This document shows, piece after piece, positions 11,790 to 23,719 of a DNA stretch of 64,000 nucleotides. Under the pieces are notes generated by a model, which worked only from the letters and a program-made list of their open reading frames with translations, was not told the origin of the DNA and ran no database searches. The DNA comes from Moniliophthora roreri. Taxonomy: Eukaryota > Basidiomycota > Agaricomycetes > Agaricales > Marasmiaceae. The translations under genes and the position numbers were made by a program. The stretch is taken from NCBI GenBank assembly GCA_001466705.2, contig LATX02000112.1, forward strand, positions 620,001 through 684,000, written 5' to 3'. The number at the start of each line of letters is the position of its first letter. Within the stretch, counting starts at the first letter, position 1.

Positions 11790-12446
11790 ATGTTTTCCGT
11801 TCTGACACTCTTAACCACTCTCTTTGCCTCTTATTTCTTTCCGTTGGCTGTTGCAAGTCCGGTTCCTGCTCCATTGAAAACGAATTCGACTGAGGCGACC
11901 GCACTTACTCATACTGGCCGTGTCGGTATCTTATCATGTCGAGTTTTCCTTACAATCTGCTAATCTTTTGTTCGTGTAGGGGACGTGGTTTAATGTTCGT
12001 GGAATGGATTAGAGCTTCAGTATAGTGATTAATTTCAAAGCTGATATATAGGTCGGTGAAGGTAATTGCGGTGGATGGGACACGAACGACCACCATATCG
12101 TTGCTATCGGGAAACACCTTTACGATCAGAACCACGGCAGTAACTGCGGTCAGGTGTGTTCTTAATCTTTTGCGCGAAAAAAAGTTACTGAGCATACTTG
12201 GCTGTCTGACAGTGGGTTACTATTACCAACACCAAGAACAACAAGGTCGCCCATGGTCTCGTCAGGGATAGCTGCCCGTCGTGCAGTGATGATGACTTGG
12301 GTGAATATTGTTCTCCCTCTTCATTATCAGAATTTTACTAAATTTCCGTAGATATGTCCCCGTCACTGTTTCAACTTCTAGGATCACTCGACGAGGGTGT
12401 CTTGCCAATCGCCTGGCATTTTGAAGCCAAAGGCTGGTCACCCTAA
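11790..12446 (+). CDS. Secreted RlpA-like double-psi beta-barrel protein
   Basis: Exons 11790-11921, 11980-11994, 12052-12153, 12213-12300 and 12352-12446 encode 143 residues. Residues 1-26 are a signal peptide (LLTTLFASYFFPLAVASP). The mature part has GRGTWFNVGEGNCGGWDT, NHGSNCGQWVTITN, VRDSCPSCSDDDLDMSP and a final AWHFEAKGWSP. This is the pattern of the fungal barwin/RlpA-like DPBB family, often annotated as riboflavin-aldehyde-forming enzyme-like. Four cysteines (NCGG, NCGQ, SCPSC) match the expected disulphides. Such proteins are small, extracellular and often induced during fruiting or wall remodelling; enzyme activity is uncertain. Exon 2 is only 15 nt. A TATA box and CT-rich leader precede the gene. 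Confidence 0.9.
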
Positions 12447-13120
12447 ATGAGTCAATTCTGCAACTCACTGGAATCGCACTAAGGCTCTCACTGCGATCCG
12501 CTCCTCTCCTTCTCCCCCGTTCTCGACCCAAACGTGTTACGGCAACCATCTATACTTCCACATACCCCTCTACTTCCTTTTGGGCTCCACGGAGTCTTCC
12601 TGTCGTTCACAGTATTTATCGCCGCTCGACCAGATCTGGTCACTCCATCCTGCAATCCTTTTGTATCTTTAACCCTATTTCTTACTCTCGTTCATGCATA
12701 TTTAGATGCAGTCGCCATTTATAATGTCGACTTGAAGCTCCGGTAGCATGCCATTTATACTTGTTTCGACTTTTGAGGGTAACGGTGTTGCCTTTGCTGG
12801 AATGTATGTACCTTTATATCATGACCATGGTACAGAATATAGATGTTTGTTCACTTGTAACCTTTAGAGTGAAGAGTCCCTTGTACATTGTTCAAAGACG
12901 AAACCTAGCCTAAACTAGCAGTACAGTACATGCAAAACGAACAACAAAGAAAAGTCATTGCAATAGTGGTTGGTTATAGTACAATGCATGAAAAGCAAGA
13001 CAAAGTGTCCAAGATTATCCGCCGATCTTCAAAGTTCAAGAAAAAATCAGGTCCAATATCCACGATGAGAAATGTAGTACGAGAGATCCAAACCCGAACC
13101 AGAACTTTTTTTTTTCAATT
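12447..13120. other. Convergent intergenic region
   Basis: This lies between the 3' ends of the RlpA-like gene and the first Kre9-like gene. No coding exon is supported. It should hold the two transcript ends. Confidence 0.5.
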
Positions 13121-14196
13121 TTAACATGTGGTGAAGAGGAGAATCGTAGTGGTCGCGATGACGGATAACGTGAGCTCAAACGACATATGCGTGGTGAGGG
13201 CTGCATTGTTAGGTGGCGTATTGACAGCAGCAGGAGTAGGGGAACCTTGAGCGTCCGTGGTATCCGTGGCGGTGGATGGAAGGACTATTACCGTAGTCCC
13301 TGGTGCACTCGAGAGTGGGGCCGAAGTCGGCGCAGTCGCCGTCGTTGCTGGGCTAGTAGAAGTTACTGTAGCCACGGACGTGGGCACCGTTGTAGGGGCC
13401 GGAGCAGTAGAGAATGTGACGACGGTAGTGGTAACACCGGTTGTAGTTGGACTAGCGGATGTTCCGGAGACTGTGCTTGGAGGAGCAGCGACTGTCGATG
13501 AAGGTATAGTTGTAGTACTGGGAGCAGCGGTCGAACTGGTGGGGTTTCCACTTCCACCTTTGATGGTGAATCGCGGACTTGCATTACCAGAATCACCAAA
13601 GACTGGGGTATAATGTCCGTGAGTTGATCGATATGAAGTCACATATAGACGTGCTACTTACCAACTACAATGTAACTATCTCTTTCGGGAACATCCGGTA
13701 CGGTAATCTCGGCCTTTCCATCTTTAATTAGGAAGCTTTTTGCAAGAGGGTTATCTGTTGGAGACTGGGTAAGCAAAAATAGCATGACACGACGCGTATG
13801 GGAATTGACGGGGGGTTACAATGTCATATCGTTCTGTAACATCCGCACAACAAGTTGCGATATGAAAGCGGAAACCCACCAAGCATCAGGTGTTCGTTTG
13901 GGCTATCTCCCTCGAGGAATCCTAGAATTGCCTGGCCCGTCAAGGTTTCGTCCGGTAATCCAGTTGGGTCCCTGGAGAGCAAGCGTCGAGTAAGTGTCGG
14001 GTATAGTTAAACGGGCGTATAGCAGAGCCAGGAACACATACCAGGTGACAGACTGCTGACTGCCGACCTCCCAAACGGTCTGCTCATTAGGACTGGTGAT
14101 CTTGGGGTTGAAGACGATTCGTGGTTCCAAAGGTAAAGCATGGACAGCAACGTTGAAGAGGCATGATATCGTAAACGTTAATGATGGCAAAAGCAT
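13121..14196 (-). CDS. Kre9/Knh1-like secreted wall protein with Ser/Thr-rich, probably GPI-anchored tail
   Basis: Exons 14042-14196, 13880-13971, 13662-13754 and 13121-13602 encode 273 residues. The start ATG at 14196 opens a signal peptide (MLLPSLTFTISCLFNVAVHA). The folded domain (about 21-125) has ITSPNEQTVWEVGSQQSVTW, a Leu-rich segment and VFGDSGNASPRFTI, typical of the Kre9/Knh1 N-terminal family. The rest is a Thr/Ser/Pro/Ala-rich stalk ending in a hydrophobic tail (LTLSVIATTTILLFTTC), which suggests a GPI anchor. Yeast relatives affect beta-1,6-glucan synthesis; in basidiomycetes the function is unknown, so a wall-structural role is inferred. A TATA box on the minus strand (TCTATAAAA, 14288-14296) lies about 95 bases before the ATG. 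The neighbouring gene is a shorter relative with the same first intron positions. Confidence 0.88.
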
Positions 14197-14287
14197 ATTG
14201 AGAAACGCCTTTGAGCAGAAAAAAGACGTGGACTGATGGGAGGGGGGAGACTCCAAGTCGTCAAAGAGCACATAGCGAGAGCTTTGC

Positions 14288-14296
14288 TTTTATAGA
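14288..14296 (-). promoter_or_regulatory. TATA box of the Kre9-like gene at 14196
   Basis: On the minus strand the sequence is TCTATAAAA, about 95 bases before the ATG at 14196. Position and sequence suit a core promoter element. Confidence 0.45.
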
Positions 14297-14826
14297 AAAT
14301 TCATAATGCGCAACTCCGGCTTGTGGGGGCAGAATGACCCTGGAATGACCAGCCGTGGAAAGCCGTGGAATCAAAATCATGATCGACTGTCACAAGATCG
14401 ACTGTTACAAGACCACACATGACTGCTCAAGCATCCAACACATATGCATACTGAATAGCCTGATACGTGCCCTCCGTCGCTGCTGTTCATGCAATTGATA
14501 ACGCCGACACACTTTTATTCAACAGTGGGCAGGTCACCTTGAGGTCACCCGGAAAACAATCAGATTCTTCTGACGGAAGCGAGTAAGGTAGCGCGTTGAG
14601 ATAAGGTATGTAAGTCCTACACAAAACATCCAAAAAAAGCAAGTACGTGGTGAAGATTTTTGTTTCATGGCAATGTAGGGGGGAGAAATTCAAGTCCATA
14701 GTACAGCTGTCAAGGTCCGTTCTTCGTTACATCCGATACGAGTCCATGTCATGTCCACGTCCATGTCGTGCAATGTCCTTCCTTTTCTTTCATTTTCATT
14801 TCCGTTGAATTGCGCAGGTAAATGAA
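14297..14826. other. Spacer between the two Kre9-like genes
   Basis: No gene is supported here. It should hold the upstream region of the first Kre9-like gene and the 3' end of the second. The fragment AATGACC / CCGTGGAA repeats in short direct copies near 14330-14370 (TGGAATGACC and AAAGCCGTGGAA). Confidence 0.4.
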
Positions 14827-15383
14827 TTACTGAACGATAGTAAATCGTTCGCCGTGGTTTCCCGAGTCACCAAACACTATTAGAAGATTGAGGAGTTAGA
14901 CTGACAGACGGAAAAGTTCAAGTTGAAGAGAGAAATTATTCACCGACTATGGTATAGTCATCTCCAGGTTCTACGTTGGGGACTTGGATTTCTTGACGGC
15001 CGTTCAGGATAGGGAAACCTTTTGCAAGGTAGCCCGGGTTGTCTGAAAGATACATTAGCATCACGGTGAGAAAAAAAAAACGGTCGGTACTCACTGAGCA
15101 ATAAGCGACCGTTCTTGGCCAGTACGATAGACCCATTCTGGTTGGTGATCTGAGCTGGCGGGTTGCTCGTATCCCTGTTCCTTTTCAGTCAGTCTGACGG
15201 ACGCTGGATGACTCGGACGACGTACCAGGTGACATTGTGAAGGTCTCCTACACGCCAGACAGTTTCGGCGTGGGGATAGAGAACAGGTGGTACGAAAACG
15301 TCCCGTTTTGCGAGAGGTGCAGAGGTGACGAGCACAAAGACGACAGCGAGAAGAAAGCAGAGTGAAACGTGAAATGAAGCCAT
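14827..15383 (-). CDS. Short Kre9/Knh1-like secreted protein without Ser/Thr stalk
   Basis: Exons 15226-15383, 15095-15174, 14944-15042 and 14827-14876 encode 128 residues. The signal peptide is MASFHVSLCFLLAVVFVLVTSA, followed by a possible Kex2-type site (LAKR). The domain has VLYPHAETVWRVGDLHNVTW, LAKGFPILNGRQEIQVPNV and VFGDSGNHGERFTIV before the stop. It matches the upstream paralogue at the same intron phases (first intron splits the Trp codon of NVTW), so the two probably arose by tandem duplication. This copy lacks the Thr-rich stalk and anchor, so it should be soluble and secreted. A minus-strand TATA-like AGTATAAATT (15481-15490) lies about 100 bases before the ATG. Function is unknown. 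Confidence 0.88.
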
Positions 15384-16835
15384 TATGAAGCGTTAGGAGT
15401 ATAGACTAGGGCTGGACTAGGGAGGTAAGAGGGAACCGGGGGACCGCAGAACGATATGGAACTGGGTCATGTTGCGCCAGAATTTATACTGTGTGATGAC
15501 GGTGAAGAGAAAGTTGTGCAATGTTTGTTGTGACTCCGGGAATTTTCTCTTCCCTTCCGTCACCTCACCGCAGCCTCACAGCCTACGTAGAGCCTCAGTG
15601 GCCCTTTTTTCTCAGTCGGCATCCGCTGTTCCGCTGTGTTCGCTCGTTTTCAAACTCAAAAACTTGACCTTTTCGCTCAAGGTTCATCTATGGGATATCT
15701 GCCTACCCATATCTGACAGATCTGGTATAGAAGGCGGGCTTGGGTCGGCGTTGAGGACACCGTGTCTAGTTTGAAGTGAAACGTGGATGAGTATGAGCTC
15801 ATTTTGCTGAGCCAGGTACGACCTCGGGCCCAGGCGCAGCTTTTTACTGGAGTCACTATGATGTCTACACAAGACTGGCAAATGTTTAGCAAGTTCATTG
15901 CCGACATCCCTCAAACTCAGCATTCGTCACCTCTCCACATAATATCGATGGTGGATCTGGAACCGGTGTTCCTAATGCTGTTGCTTTTGGAATAGTACGC
16001 ATGACCGGGACTTCCTACTGCGAGTATCGTCGGGGATCACGATACTTCGTTTTGACTCTGGGACGGCTAGTCATACCACACCTCAAGGCGGTAGTATCGG
16101 GTTTAACGAAAAAGTATAATCAGTCGGATGGGTGATATGCCAGTGCAATTGGGTGCCACTGTAACGTCAAAAGATTCTTATTCGTTGGAGCTAATACTCT
16201 ATCACTCTTCTTGCGTTTTCAGATGCGATGCGCTCAGTCTTGTTACAAGAATGTGCTCCAGATCGTGGATAACACCTGTCTGCATGTTTCCATGAGGCGT
16301 ACTGCCATGGCCATCTCGTGCATGCTTCGAAGCAGGCCGTCGTATGCCCGTCCTTCTGACGTACAAATAGCAGGTTGCGCTGCAATCGGCACTATAACTA
16401 CTGACCCTTATCTGTGAGTAGCGGAACCAGAAGCACTTAGAAGGTCTGGCTGCCTGAAGACAAGATTGGTAGACCGCACCTGGACTCGAGACCTTGCTTT
16501 TCGGCTATTGTATGCCATTCTACTGTCACCACTTAGATCCAACGAATCTCATAATGTTTCCTACGCTGATCTATTATAGATTTCGAGCGATCTCCGAGCG
16601 ATCTCTTTGAGACGGAATTACTGTGACGCGTGGTACGTGTTGTGTACGCGTCTCCGTACAAATAGAACACGCTTCGCGTAAATAGTCAAACAAGCGCGTT
16701 GAGTGTGTGACAGCTCGCGATATTTGACTGTCACAAAATTGTCACAACCTGGTTTCTCTCCTACCACGACACAGGTCACTGTGTCGCCCGTTTCTATTCT
16801 GTTAACTCCGTCTTTCTTGACGGAATTTATCTACA
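15384..16835. other. Intergenic interval upstream of Rif1
   Basis: No gene model holds. A plus-strand open frame at 15783-15995 lacks a recognisable family. The right part carries two ACGCGT elements, annotated separately. Confidence 0.4.
16626..16651 (+). promoter_or_regulatory. Two ACGCGT (MCB-like) elements upstream of rif1
   Basis: ACGCGT occurs at 16626-16631 and 16646-16651, 20 bp apart and about 190 bp before the Rif1 ATG. ACGCGT is the MluI cell-cycle box bound by MBF in fungi, which drives G1/S genes. Use by this gene is inferred from position only. Confidence 0.4.
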
Positions 16836-19800
16836 ATGACCCTTCTCACTCCTCCGAAAACTTCTCGTCGTGAAGAGAAGGAGAATCGTGCCAGCTCGTC
16901 AGGCTCTCGTGTCGCCTGGTCTCAACATAACCAATACCACAGCCTATCGACACCACCCAAGTTTCCTACTTCATCGAGCGCAGAGAAAGAACTGCCTGTA
17001 AAGTCTATTCTCAAGAAGCCCTCGATTCCACTTCTTCCTCTCGAGAACGAGTCGGAACAGCGGGAAGTAACGCCGGAACCCAATAACGCGCTCGATGACC
17101 CTCATTACCTCGAAACACCAGTCTCGACAATCATCTCGAAGGAGACGGAGATGAAGCTTGGAGAGCTTATTGGAGCGTATTCTGTGCTTGCAGCTCGTAT
17201 AAGAGCACACGTCTATGACGACTCGAGACCGTCAAGCAAGTTATTAGAACCTCTGAAGAAGAACCGAGAATCTATGCTCAGCTGCATCACTCGCGACTTG
17301 GGACGTGCTTTGGTGGATCCAATAGGAGAAGAGGACCATAAAAGCGCCAGAGCAGCTGTTCTTCTGCCTTCGCCGACCAGGAGTCCGAAGAAGAAAAGAG
17401 GTATGACAGCGGAGCAGGCCAAATTTGCGCGAGACCTCTGCACGCTCACGCATAGCGTTCTGAGGTTTCTTGGACTCATATTCACTCTTCCCCCAGTGCA
17501 CAAGATCTTTACGGGTGAGATTTTCTTTTAATACATGTCCGAGTAGCTCATTGACGCGTCTGTCAGATAAACAGCTGCACCAAATGTTAACAAGTTTGCT
17601 TGGTATTCCTATGGCCGAAGAACTCCCTACACCCAATGCACGCAAAACCTATGCGTTAGCAATATGCGTCATACAGACCCAGAGATTACCCGAAGCGGTG
17701 TTAGCCCCTGCAGCATCCAGAATAACCTTCGCATTGCGGAGAGGTATTGATGGAGAGCTCGGAAAGGAAGGCAAGAAGGGAGCGGCGAGCGACGGATTAA
17801 AGGTACGTGACTATATGCGTAATCATCTATCTGCCAGTACCTACTAATACGGACAATATTGTAGGCTATTCACGACCTTTCAGTCTATCAGCCGATGGCA
17901 TTTATCCCATCCTTCATCTCCCTTCTCGAATCAGTTTTGAGTAACCTTCTCGCACCCAGTTTAGCTCTACGCGTTCAAGCCTGCTATGCGCTCGGTGGTC
18001 TATCCGTTGGAAGCCTTTCTATTCCCCTTTCTGACATCCACACCTGCATGTCAAAGTGTATATCATCGTTCCTTCTGACCATCCACCTCTCCCCGACCAA
18101 ATCCTCGCCTGCTAAATCCATTGTTGAGTCTCCTATCTGCCGAACGCTCAGGACCACGCTAAGTAACGAGAATCCTGCCCATGTAGCTCATGGACCGGCA
18201 TGGGGGTTGAGCGTTTTGGCAAGCTTTTGCGTCCTTTTGGGATCGGCGTTGTTCACGGATAGCCGACACAGTCGTACCATTACCACGCTCGTCTCTCTCA
18301 CGTTACGACACAAGAGGAGCAGCGTCCGTTTTCTTGGAGGTATCGTCTGGAGGACCATGACCTGGGCATACTTCCAGCCTCCTTTGCCTCCCGACCCTGA
18401 TAGTGAATCCGAGGTAGACGACGAAGAAGAGTCCCCTTCCTCTCCATTAAAGACTTCGATTCACACCCAGGATCAGCACTGGAAGATTTTGGGCGCTGTC
18501 ATGACTATGGGTATTGGCGTGTCAACTGTGGCTGCTTTAGTCGGAGGCGAAACCGGCGACGAGGAGATGCGACGACTCTTTCACGTCCTCGAGTTGATGA
18601 TGCGCAAGAATATCGATTCATTTAAGGATGCTATGCAAGTCATCACTCAGCTCGTTTCACTCTCTTCTGTGCGAAGGGCGTGGAACGTGAATGATCTGCT
18701 TCCAAAGGCCCTGTTCTCAGGTCAACCTGGTCTTCTGACTTCAGAGTTCAGTAATCTGCAATCTTGCGTCAGGGAGATTCATGACGAGTGTCCCAGTTGG
18801 GAGGATATCAGGCCCTTGTCAAAGGAAGAGCTTTCGCGGGATGGAGTGATGGAGGAGTTTTTCCAATTATGGAAAAGAGCCGCTTATCTTCACGAGGCGT
18901 TTGAGCAGGAGATCGTGAGTGGCCATTCGCTTCCTCCGGGTCTTTAGGCTTACACGACTTCTTTCCTGCAGGACCTATTGAAAGAAGGTTGGCAGGCTCT
19001 TCTAAATGCCGCGTTAGTCGTATGCGAAGGTATGACCTCTCTACTTGATTCTTATCGTCTGCTGAGCGCTCTATTCCAGACGACGGTGATGAGGGGAAAA
19101 ACAAGGTTGCACAGAAGGCTGCCGATGCTATCAATTGTCTTTTGTATGCAGACCTAGAAGCTACTGACGAAGTGGATACTTCCGACGCCTCGTTAACTCT
19201 TAATGGGAGTAAACTCGATGCACAAACCGCTTCCGCCAGAAAAATCAAGCTCCTACACGAACTTTGGAAGCTCGCGCGCCATGTCATTCCGAAGGAGTAC
19301 CTAGACCCGGAAGCCAAATGGCCACTGGACTCGCTTATCAAGTGGGAGGAAGAGATGAACGAGCACGAGTGTCATGCTCGAGGTCCATGGGCAGCGTTTT
19401 GTGTCGAACTGGCACTCTGCTACAATGACGGTTTCACCACGTTCTGGGACGAGGTGAGCAGGTTGGAGTGGAGTGTTCAGACGAAGAGCAGGGTTTGGAG
19501 CATTTTCGTACAGAAAACCCAGGCCGATCGGAGGGGAACATGGGAAGATGCTTTACTTCTCTTGATGGTACCATTCAGAGATCAAAGCACTTGGGATTTA
19601 AGCAGCGAGGATCTCGGAACATGGGAATCGTTCTTGGCATTTGCGCTCGACAAGGCTTGCGATGCCGGCCTCGACAAACTCGAGGCCATTGACCTCATTG
19701 CGGAATCCCGATTCCAGCTCACATTCGCTTCGAGTACGCGTATCGCGGAAATGCTGATGGTCGCGTGCGATCTGACTGACGCGGCGACCCTACCGGGCCG

Positions 19801-21501
19801 TTTCATCGATTTCTTGACAGACGCCCTTCGTTCCAGCTATCCACCCAAGCCGGAGCAACTGCAGTCTTGTAAGTGGATGATGCGGTCATTGTTGAACATG
19901 ATTGGGCAGTGTCCAAAGCATCTTGTGCTCTCGCTCTTCGAGACGCTGCAGGAGGGTTTGATGGTCTGGATTGAGGATGAGTATATCGCAGTTGAGTCGT
20001 ATGAATTGGATGTAAGTGCTGTTACCCTTTGTGCCGCTCTCGATGGAGCGTTAACTTCTCCATTGACAGATCATTAATATGTACGAACTTGTGTTAGAGA
20101 CCGTCCGTGGCCTCCCAGAGACACCCGAGACGTTCGAGCTACTGTCACCTCTCTTGGAGTCAGTGTTCTTGGGTCGCAACGACAAACCGCAATCGCTGTT
20201 CGACATGTTCGACGATTTCTGGAATAGCACGTCATACTCCTCAATCGTTCCTGCGGGCCAATGGCCACTCAAGGTTCAGGAACACTTCAATATTCAGGTC
20301 GAGCCTGAACCTCAGCTTGAAGATGATGACATCCTGCCTCCCTCATCACCTCCTCCACCTTCCGACGATGACCTTGTCCAGCCAGAAACAGAGCTAGCTG
20401 AAACACCATTATCTCTCTTACCACCGCCAGCAATCTTTTCTACGCCATCAACAGGTCGGACACGCACAAAGACAACTACTCCTCCCACTCCATCAAAAAC
20501 ACCCGATATTTACGACTTGCGACCCTTCACAACGCCGCCTACTCCGACGAAAAAGAGGGATGTATCCAGTTTGTTACCTGGTTCCCCTTCAAGCCCTAAG
20601 AGACGAAGAGTTGGGAACAAAGAGAATGAGTCACCATGTAATCAGCCCCAGAGTCCTTACCCAAGGCCAAGGATTGACGTGTTCGGAAGCCCCTCACGCA
20701 AGAGGCGGTTATCGGAAACGGACGACGAGCCGGGTTTGAAGATAAAGCGTACCAGACTGGACTTAGCTGCGTTAAGCGCAGCTGTGCTTGACCAAGATCG
20801 CAACGACGCTGAAGAAGACGCCGTTGAGGCTATTCTTCTCCCCGGAAGGGCATCCACCGACTCACACGTGCAGCCTCCCAAGCCGGAGTGTAACACGCCT
20901 ACAAAAGATGTCTTTGGGGCTCCACTACTGCCACCCCGTTCCGACTCTACTTCGAAGAAGAGGAAAGCCTTCATGCTCGCAGCAGTAGAAGTTCCGACAC
21001 TGAAGGAAGTCGATCGCCTGCGGGCAATGCCAGAGGCGGGTCCGAAGATGAACCTCACACACATTCCCGCGAACTCGATGACGACGGACAATGCCAACAT
21101 TGATTCTATACACAAAACCCCAAGTAAGAGTCATCTCAAGGGTTTGAGCTCTCCGGATATGGACATTCCCTGTGTTGTTGATCTTAATAGTGGTTAGTTC
21201 CTTTCTCTCGTGCCATCCTTAACATCTTTGACTGACTTCCTTTGACGCAGACGATTCCATGGTTTTGGGCGGTGGCTCACCGAAATGCCAGCTGGCATCG
21301 TCAGACGATGATCCTCATCTCGGTCAAGTGACGCCCCAACATCTCATTTCGCCTGCTCTCCGTCGCTTGTCTGCATCCAAGTGGACCAGCAACATGGAAG
21401 ACCCTCCGAGTGACGATTCGGTTGGATCTGGAAGTCCAACAAAAGGTGTCGTAGAGAGAAGGTTGAGGATGCAGTTGCAAGCAAAAGCGCTAATGGCGTG
21501 A
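16836..21501 (+). CDS. rif1: Rif1, telomere-associated and replication-timing protein
   Basis: Exons 16836-17514, 17567-17802, 17865-18914, 18972-19029, 19080-20011, 20070-21192 and 21251-21501 encode 1442 residues. Two PP1-docking motifs sit at the N-terminus: RVAW (25-28) and SILK (57-60). From about 95 to 1000 the protein is a helical HEAT-like array matching the Rif1 N-terminal domain (for example RDLCTLTHSVLRFLGLIF, LRVQACYALGGLSVGSLSI, LTLRHKRSSVRFLGGIVW). The last 350 residues are disordered, with TPPTP/SP sites and basic clusters (SPKRRRV, KIKRTRLDL) that may be nuclear signals. Rif1 recruits protein phosphatase 1 to limit origin firing and acts at telomeres; that role is inferred. 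The start fits because the PP1 motifs follow closely. Confidence 0.9.
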
Positions 21502-21922
21502 TTGTTCGTTTCTCTTGTCTTTCTCTTGCTTTGGTTTAGCCGCTAGCGCTTCTTGATATTGTTATTCTTCCTTACTATTCACTCTTCATCATTCAAGTGT
21601 ACCCAGCATGTTCACAAGTTTGTAGCATTACATTAGAATTTCCGATGTATGTTTATTCACTAGTACTTCATACCCTTTGGAACAGGCTGCATTAGTGCGA
21701 GGCTACAAGCACTGAACGTGGTCGTCGACGACGGCTGTACTTTGGTGAGATAGAGGGCGTATGTATACCTTCCAAAAGAAAACAAAGATGTTCGATATCG
21801 TTGAGATGTACCGACATGCTTAGCACGCCACCGACTATGGGAAGTCCTTCAATAGTACGCACAACCTCGCATTGTTCTTTCAAAAAGGTATATATTATAT
21901 ATATACGATACATTAGCAAGAC
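21502..21922. other. Convergent 3' region between rif1 and F-box gene
   Basis: No coding exon is seen. An AT-rich run with alternating TA (about 21888-21906) lies just past the F-box gene stop. Confidence 0.5.
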
Positions 21923-23719
21923 TTAGTACTCCCCCATGTATCGTGGCATCCCAGCACCAGCCGATATATTGAAGGGTGATACATCTCCGCCACCGTATGC
22001 CAAATTCCATTGGGTATCTACGCCTTCCTGCCTCAACATCTGGGCTTTGGCTAGTACTTCAGCTGGAAGTGTAGAATGGCCTGCACTGTCTGGCTGAAAT
22101 GTGACGCTCAACGATTTCAGACTCGCGGTCTCACTGTGGCTAGATCGTGCTAGAGCCATAGCAACCAATGAGTCGGTATGGGCCAGTGCACAATTCTTCA
22201 GCAAAAGTCTCTCCAGGAGCGGACAAAGGATTTCGTCTGACGCCGGTGACATTGTGGGAGTAAGGGCCTGGAACAACTTACTTGTCAAGGTGGTGGGCCA
22301 CAGCCGGTCAGGCATAATCAATTCGCCTTCGTCGTCAAACACGTAGGTTGGTTGGATCGTACCAGTTAGACGAAGGGTGGTTAGCGATGACATGCATTGC
22401 AGACTATCGATCAATGCCTTGTCCGATATTGGCAGGTCCAGGTCAAGAAATGAGATGTGAGCGTTGGATCGCAATATCAACCCGAGAAAAGGCGACTCTG
22501 GGTACATTGCAGGAGTCTCGGCGAGATTGGTGGCAAAGCCTTGTATGAAAAGAGTGAAACGGGATAATGCTGGAGTTGAGATGGCACTGAAAAAGCGCTT
22601 AAGCGCTCGAAGGGAGAAACCCATGTTTAAATTGAACTCGAGGAGGCAAGGCCATGTGTGACTTTGTGGATGAACATCTTCAAAATCGATGGCCTCTGAA
22701 GGAAGAGAAATGTCTAGTGCGCATTTGCGCAGTGACTGGCATGCTTGAGCAAGTTTATGAATGAGCTTGGCTGGATCTCTGGTTGGGAACGAGGTTGAAT
22801 AAAGAGACATGGAAAGCTCCGTCAATTCGCCCCAACGGATGGGAAGATTAAAAGGGTCTCCCAGTCTTTCGTAGCGAAGATGCATCACCCGAAGTGACTG
22901 CGATGCACGTATGAGGTTGAGAAATGGATACTCGTCTACTTCTGACGACCTCCAAGGACTGCTAAACTCGTACGCATTGTTTGCTAAGGAGAGAGAATCT
23001 AAAAGAGGCACATCACCGGCCACTACTCTGCGTAAGGCTGGCAAGAACTCGATGGGAAGACCTTGGAGATGAAGTCTCTTCCATTGAGACGAGTACTGCA
23101 ACACAATATCCAAAAACTCGGGATACATGCGTTGCAGCTCATCTCTGACCCTTCGAGGTTTTGGAGGTCCATTCTGCATGTACAAGGACAGCGTAAGGGG
23201 CACGGACCGCGCTCTTTCCAGCCAAAGTTGGAGCCCTTGCTTCCGAGCCTGAAATAATGAGCGAAAATCATCATCGAGGATGTTTCCAGCAACTGGGAAG
23301 ACGAAATGAAAAGCTCTCCACAATCGAGGTGTGGTCAGCGCGATTTCGCGCCATGAACGACAAATGGTGGTCAGCAATAACGGGGCCTCTCCGATACTGC
23401 GCACAGGAAGGCTGTCTGTTGGAAGACAGTGCAGAAACACCTCTGAAATGATATCACGAGGGATTCTTCGAGCTGGAGATAAGAGGACACGATGACAATC
23501 GATAAAGCTCTGAAGTTTGTCTCGTTGGGCCTGAAGTTGTGATATCTTCTCGTTCAGCAGTCGCACTTGCTCCTCTGGTTTGCGAACGAGGTTTCTGATC
23601 TCTTCAAGCTCTTCGGGCGAAGGGGCATTATTTGTCCCGACGAGATGATTAAATGGTGTGTCCTACAGTGCCGCTGTTATTTGTCGGATTTGTGAAAAAA
23701 TAGTTTCTAAACGCACCAT
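21923..23719 (-). CDS. F-box protein with N-terminal coiled coil
   Basis: The main exon is 21923-23662, and the first exon is just the ATG (23717-23719), giving 580 residues. A TAG sits directly before the second exon in frame and the next Met is far inside, so the start must come from upstream. The ATG|GTGCGT donor gives the family-typical opening M-DTPFNHLVGTN. Residues about 25-60 are coiled coil (LNEKISQLQAQRDKLQSF), then comes an F-box (SPARRIPRDIISEVFLHCLP) and a long Leu-rich region, as in the large agaricomycete F-box families. It probably serves as a substrate receptor in an SCF ubiquitin ligase. The substrate is unknown. It is not closely similar to the two small F-box genes downstream. 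Confidence 0.88.

Noticed and set aside
12534..12746. Hydrophobic 70-codon plus-strand frame
   Set aside because: It lies in the convergent 3' region and its hydrophobic look comes from pyrimidine-rich DNA. There is no ATG of its own and no signal of expression.
13187..13613. Long open frames on the plus strand (104 and 118 codons)
   Set aside because: They lie antisense to the Thr/Ser/Pro-rich stalk of the Kre9-like gene, where repeated ACC/ACT/GTC codons keep several frames open. No family signature appears in either.
20657..21134. Minus-strand open frames inside rif1
   Set aside because: They are antisense to the disordered C-terminal half of Rif1, which stays open by composition. No independent evidence.
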